Shown here: positions 36,120-39,456 of the stretch, one piece after another
Layout of the letters: each line of letters begins with the position of its first letter
Position numbering within the stretch: the first letter of the stretch is position 1
From: Muribaculaceae bacterium
GTDB lineage: Bacteria; Bacteroidota; Bacteroidia; Bacteroidales; Muribaculaceae
Assembly: GCA_017620715.1 (NCBI GenBank)
Contig: JAGAUN010000013.1
Location: 1-39,456 of the forward strand
DNA length: 39,456 nucleotides
Direction: 5' to 3'
The notes under the pieces: generated by a model
What the model was told of the DNA's origin: nothing
The model's database searches: none
Seen by the model: the letters and a program-made list of their open reading frames with translations, nothing else
Position numbers and translations under genes: made by a program

Positions 36120-38963
36120 TTATGCTTTTGCCTTGTTGCTCTTGCCTTTGCGTGCATCAGTGAGGTAAGCAACCGGAGCTGCTACGAAGATTGTAGCGAA
36201 AGTACCGATTACCACACCGAATATCATGGCGAAGGTGAACGAGCGGATAGCGTCGCCGCCGAGTACGAAGATACAGAGCAGCACGAGCAGTGTTGAAGCC
36301 GATGTCATTACCGTACGACCGAGAGTAGAGTTGATCGACTGGTTGATGGTGACACCGAAATTCTGCTTCGGATACAGACCCACATTCTCACGCACACGGT
36401 CAAATACCACCACGGTATCGTTGATCTGATAACCGATTACCGTAAGGATGGCCGCGATAAACGACTGGTCTATTTCCATCGCAAACGGGAATACGCCCCA
36501 GAATATCGAGTAGAAGCCGATAATTGAGAATGCTGTGAATGCTACCGCTGCAAGAGCGCCCACAGAGAAGGCGATATTGCGGAAGCGGAACAGGATATAG
36601 AGGAACATTGCTACCAGCGACAGCGCAACAGCCACGTAAGCATCGGCGCGCATGTCGTTGGCCACCGTCGGGCCCACTTTCTGAGCCGAGATTATTCCCA
36701 TATTCTCGTTCGATGCCGAGAAGTCTTTGTATTCCATATTACCTATCGAGTAGGGCTTGCCCTCAACCGAGAATGCCTCATAGAGTTTCACCATGATTAT
36801 GGAGTCAACATTCTGCGTCTCGTCGTCGATGAGATAGTTGGTTGAGATACGCACCTTCGAAGGCTCGTCGATGGTGATTACGGTAGGCTTGTTGCCGTCG
36901 AATACCGGAGCAAGGTCTTCGGCCATCTGCGAAGGCACCTGAGCCTTGTCGAACTGCACCACATAGTTGCGGCCGCCCGAGAAGTCGATACCGGGGTTGA
37001 GGCTCTTGGTGAAGAGGAAGCCCACAAACACCAGAATCAGAGCTATCACCACACTGAAGGCAACTTTACGCTTGCCGAGGAAATCGACATGAGTGTTGGC
37101 AAACATCTTGCGCGATAAGGGAGTAGAGAATTTTATCGAGCTGAAGGCCTTTGTCCTACCGAAAGCCACGAATACCAGACGGGTCAGGTAAACGGCGGTA
37201 AAGAACGAGCAGATGATACCGATGATGAGCGTTGTGGCAAAGCCCTTGATGGGGCCGGTACCGAAGAGCAGCAGTATCACGCCGGTAATCACCGAAGTAA
37301 GGTTGGAGTCGAATATGGCCGAGAAGGCGTTGGCATAACCGTCGTCAATAGCCGTGCGGATATTCTTGCCTGCACGCAACTCCTCTTTGGCGCGCTCGAA
37401 GATGAGCACGTTGGCGTCAACCGCCATACCCAGCGCAAGTACCACACCGGCTATACCCGAGAGGGTAAGCACTGCCTGGAACGATGCGAGTATACCGAAC
37501 GTAAAGAAGATGTTGAATACCAGACCGAGGTTGGCTATAAGGCCGGGGATGAGTCCGTAGAAGGCGCACATGAAAATCATCAGGAGCACCAGGGCGAACA
37601 CAAACGAGAGCATACCGTCTTCAATGGCCTGCTGGCCGAGCGACGGGCCGATTTTGGTCGAGCTCACTATCTTCACGCCGCCGGTCATCTTACCCGACTT
37701 GAGCACGTTGGCCAAGTCCTGAGCCTCTTCGGGAGTAAACTGGCCGGTAATCTGCGAGCGGCCGCCTGTAATCTGACCCTGTACGGTAGGAGCGGAGTAT
37801 ACGCGGTCGTCCAACACAATGGCCACGCGCTTGTGCACGTTCTGACCTGTAATCGAAGCCCACTGGCTGCCGGCCTCGCCGGTCATGGTCATGTTCACGT
37901 ATATACCCTGGCCGTGGTCGTTGTCATATTCCATCGAGGCATCCTTCACCACGTCGCCGGCCAATACTGGCTCGCCGCCGTCGGTCTTAAGGCTGTAAAG
38001 CTCGTAGAGCTCCACACCGCCATCGTTGGCAAGCGGTTTCACACCCCATGCAAAGTGCACGTTGTCGGGCAACTGATGTGTCTCAACAGCCTCGTTGAGT
38101 ATCGAGTCGATAGCTGCCATCTCATGCTTGGCGGCAACACCGAGCACGGCGCCCGACGGAGCGGTCGAGGCAAAATGCTCGTAGAGACCGGTCTTCTGAT
38201 TGAGGGCGTTGAGATTGGGCAGATAGTCTTTTACATCGCGCTCAATGTAGAACTCGAGGTTGGCCGAAGCCTTAAGCAACTCCTCCATACGCTCGTGGTC
38301 GGTAACGCCCGGAAGTTCGAGCAGTATCTGGCCGTCGTTTTCAAGCTCCTGGATGTTGGGCGAAACCACGCCGAACTGGTCGATACGCTGGCGCAACACA
38401 TTGGCCGATGCGCTCACAGCCGATTTCACCTGCGCCTGAAGGGCGCCGATGGCGGCCGAGCGGCTGTCGCCCGGTTTCACATATTCGCTATATATGGCCG
38501 ACAGATCGAGCTTCGGGGTCACCTGCTGGCTCTGATCGTAGAATTCGGCTACATAATCGTTACTCTTTGTGATGGCTACTACCGAGTCGGTGCGCGCTAT
38601 CACTTCGTTGAAGCGGACATCAGCCTTGTCGCCGGCCATCGACTTGAGTATGTCGGGCACCGACAGCTGAAGGGTCACGTTCATACCTCCCTTGAGGTCG
38701 AGACCTAAGCCTATGCTCAGCTTCTCTACCTGACGGTAGGTATAGCCAAGCCATACTTTTTCGTTCGACACGGAGTCGATGTAATGCTTGTAGGCATCTT
38801 TGTATTCTACGACGCCTGCCGCTGAGGTTTCGGTGGCATATTGTTCGGCTTTCTTCTCAAACCGGCTGTTTACCAGCGAGAAAGAAAGATAGAACAGGCA
38901 GATGATTACCAAAAACAAGGCAAGCACGCCGGCCACTATACTTCCTAATTTTCCTTTTTGCAT
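36120..38963 (-). CDS. secDF: SecDF fusion protein (protein export)
   Basis: The 947-residue inner-membrane protein joins SecD and SecF, the usual Bacteroidetes arrangement, with about 12 membrane segments. The SecD half has an N-terminal anchor (LFLVIICLFYLSFSLV), the motif GLDLKGGMNVTLQL, and the large periplasmic domain (SANVLRQRIDQFGV, LLELPGVTDHERMEEL). The conserved TM segment GVVLALGMAVDANVLIFERA follows. The SecF half starts near residue 640, with GIDFSGGRNYVVQF and later GYQINDTVVVFDRVREN. It uses the proton gradient to pull preproteins through SecYEG. It is transcribed alone between a hairpin terminator and its own -7 box, 82 nt upstream. Confidence 0.95.
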   Translation of the reverse strand: MQKGKLGSIVAGVLALFLVIICLFYLSFSLVNSRFEKKAEQYATETSAAGVVEYKDAYKHYIDSVSNEKVWLGYTYRQVEKLSIGLGLDLKGGMNVTLQLSVPDILKSMAGDKADVRFNEVIARTDSVVAITKSNDYVAEFYDQSQQVTPKLDLSAIYSEYVKPGDSRSAAIGALQAQVKSAVSASANVLRQRIDQFGVVSPNIQELENDGQILLELPGVTDHERMEELLKASANLEFYIERDVKDYLPNLNALNQKTGLYEHFASTAPSGAVLGVAAKHEMAAIDSILNEAVETHQLPDNVHFAWGVKPLANDGGVELYELYSLKTDGGEPVLAGDVVKDASMEYDNDHGQGIYVNMTMTGEAGSQWASITGQNVHKRVAIVLDDRVYSAPTVQGQITGGRSQITGQFTPEEAQDLANVLKSGKMTGGVKIVSSTKIGPSLGQQAIEDGMLSFVFALVLLMIFMCAFYGLIPGLIANLGLVFNIFFTFGILASFQAVLTLSGIAGVVLALGMAVDANVLIFERAKEELRAGKNIRTAIDDGYANAFSAIFDSNLTSVITGVILLLFGTGPIKGFATTLIIGIICSFFTAVYLTRLVFVAFGRTKAFSSIKFSTPLSRKMFANTHVDFLGKRKVAFSVVIALILVFVGFLFTKSLNPGIDFSGGRNYVVQFDKAQVPSQMAEDLAPVFDGNKPTVITIDEPSKVRISTNYLIDDETQNVDSIIMVKLYEAFSVEGKPYSIGNMEYKDFSASNENMGIISAQKVGPTVANDMRADAYVAVALSLVAMFLYILFRFRNIAFSVGALAAVAFTAFSIIGFYSIFWGVFPFAMEIDQSFIAAILTVIGYQINDTVVVFDRVRENVGLYPKQNFGVTINQSINSTLGRTVMTSASTLLVLLCIFVLGGDAIRSFTFAMIFGVVIGTFATIFVAAPVAYLTDARKGKSNKAKA

Positions 38964-39044
38964 GGGGTGATTAAATGATGTTTATAGTTTATAAAATATT
39001 TGCGATACGGCACACCCTCGGCACGAAGCCGGGGTTTCAGCCTG

Positions 39045-39052
39045 CAAATATA
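39045..39052 (-). promoter_or_regulatory. -7 promoter box for secDF
   Basis: The minus strand reads TATATTTG, an exact TAnnTTTG match, giving a leader of about 75 nt before ATG 38963. No clean -33 element is visible. Confidence 0.55.
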
Positions 39053-39081
39053 GTATTTTCTTTTGTAATATGCTAAACTTT

Positions 39082-39456
39082 TTATGCCTGCCCGGCTATG
39101 ATGGTGCGCATTTGCTCGAGTTTGCTCTCGGCGTCGCGCCACAGCTGCATCTGCGCCAGGGTGCGTGTCAGATTATGGTCGGCCGATTTGGTCTTGTAGT
39201 AAGTGTCGCCGTTGAGATAGTCGGCATAGAATCTTACGGCCTGCATATACGGGAAGAGGGTGGCCGCAAAAGGCAGCATTTCGCGCTCGGTAGGGGTAAG
39301 GAATTTCGAGGCCGACTCAAGATACCCCTCGGCAAACGCCTTGAATATATTCAGGTCGAAGCTCACCGTCGACAGATCGGCCGCATCCTCCGCTCCGGTA
39401 TTGGCCGCGGTACGCAGAAAGTCGCCGAAGTCCGAAAACACAAACGAGGGCATCAC
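39082..39456 (-). CDS. NahK-like sugar kinase / aminoglycoside phosphotransferase family (C-terminal part)
   Basis: The minus-strand frame is open from the window edge to a TAA at 39082, about 124 residues; the N-terminal kinase lobe lies outside. The segment VMPSFVFSDFGDFLRTAANT, then AEDAADLSTVSFDLNIFKAF, matches the C-lobe of the phosphotransferase family that contains N-acetylhexosamine 1-kinase. In it a conserved DTVMPG...DFGD stretch carries the metal-binding Asp. Such kinases phosphorylate N-acetylhexosamines at C1 using ATP; the substrate here is inferred only from that resemblance. The GTG-ATG at the edge is not the true start. It ends 118 bp upstream of secDF. Confidence 0.8.
   Translation of the reverse strand: MMPSFVFSDFGDFLRTAANTGAEDAADLSTVSFDLNIFKAFAEGYLESASKFLTPTEREMLPFAATLFPYMQAVRFYADYLNGDTYYKTKSADHNLTRTLAQMQLWRDAESKLEQMRTIIAGQA

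Overview
The window reads as chromosomal DNA of a gut-type Bacteroidales bacterium, most like Muribaculaceae. This is judged from gene content (fused SecDF, DUF4919, DUF4369 lipoprotein, a T9SS-type tail, LysRS with a C-terminal extension, MetRS with a KISTS loop), from exact TAnnTTTG -7 promoter boxes in place of E. coli-type -10 boxes, and from the lack of strong Shine-Dalgarno sequences. Most of the window is GC-rich, densely packed core-genome DNA. There is no rRNA, tRNA, CRISPR array, insertion sequence or phage gene that I can see.

Layout. (1) 1-1430 is a visibly AT-richer edge. It holds the start of a DUF4143-type AAA ATPase (minus) and, divergent from it, a TlpA-like thioredoxin gene broken by a frameshift. 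The spacer carries a perfect 16-bp palindrome. (2) 1466-2143 is a lone B3/B4-domain protein. (3) 2237-10133 is a minus-strand block: MalY/PatB-type C-S lyase, a tiny T9SS-tailed exported protein, an SprT-like protease, an exported alpha/beta hydrolase, an uncharacterised lipoprotein overlapping an exported TPR protein, and two tandem YbjN-like proteins. (4) 10275-20310 is a plus-strand run: Rel (ppGpp synthase/hydrolase), a PgpH-like 7TM-HD phosphohydrolase, a DUF456-like membrane protein, DUF4919, an exported GH2 beta-galactosidase and a U32 (TrhP-like) protein. (5) 20289-24151 is a minus-strand operon: DUF4369 lipoprotein, YifB/ComM-like AAA protein and a GT61-like glycosyltransferase. It is divergent from pldA (24242-25084). 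(6) 25085-25576 is a non-coding island of degenerate tandem repeats and perfect hairpins. (7) 25577-29719 is lysS-gpsA-pgi. (8) 29807-35906 is metG-ansA-sigma-54 activator-glycosyltransferase; the last gene has an in-frame duplication of its whole donor-binding domain. (9) 36120-38963 is secDF, followed at the right edge by the C-terminus of a NahK-like sugar kinase.

How the genes fit together. Rel and PgpH put (p)ppGpp and probably c-di-AMP turnover in one transcription unit. Lipid and envelope functions recur (gpsA, pldA, secDF, two glycosyltransferases, several exported proteins). Most other genes are housekeeping. I see no dedicated defence or secretion locus. The most unusual items are the glycosyltransferase with two donor-binding domains, the hairpin-rich repeat island, the overlapping TPR-protein/lipoprotein pair, and the divergent promoters that appear to specify leaderless mRNAs.
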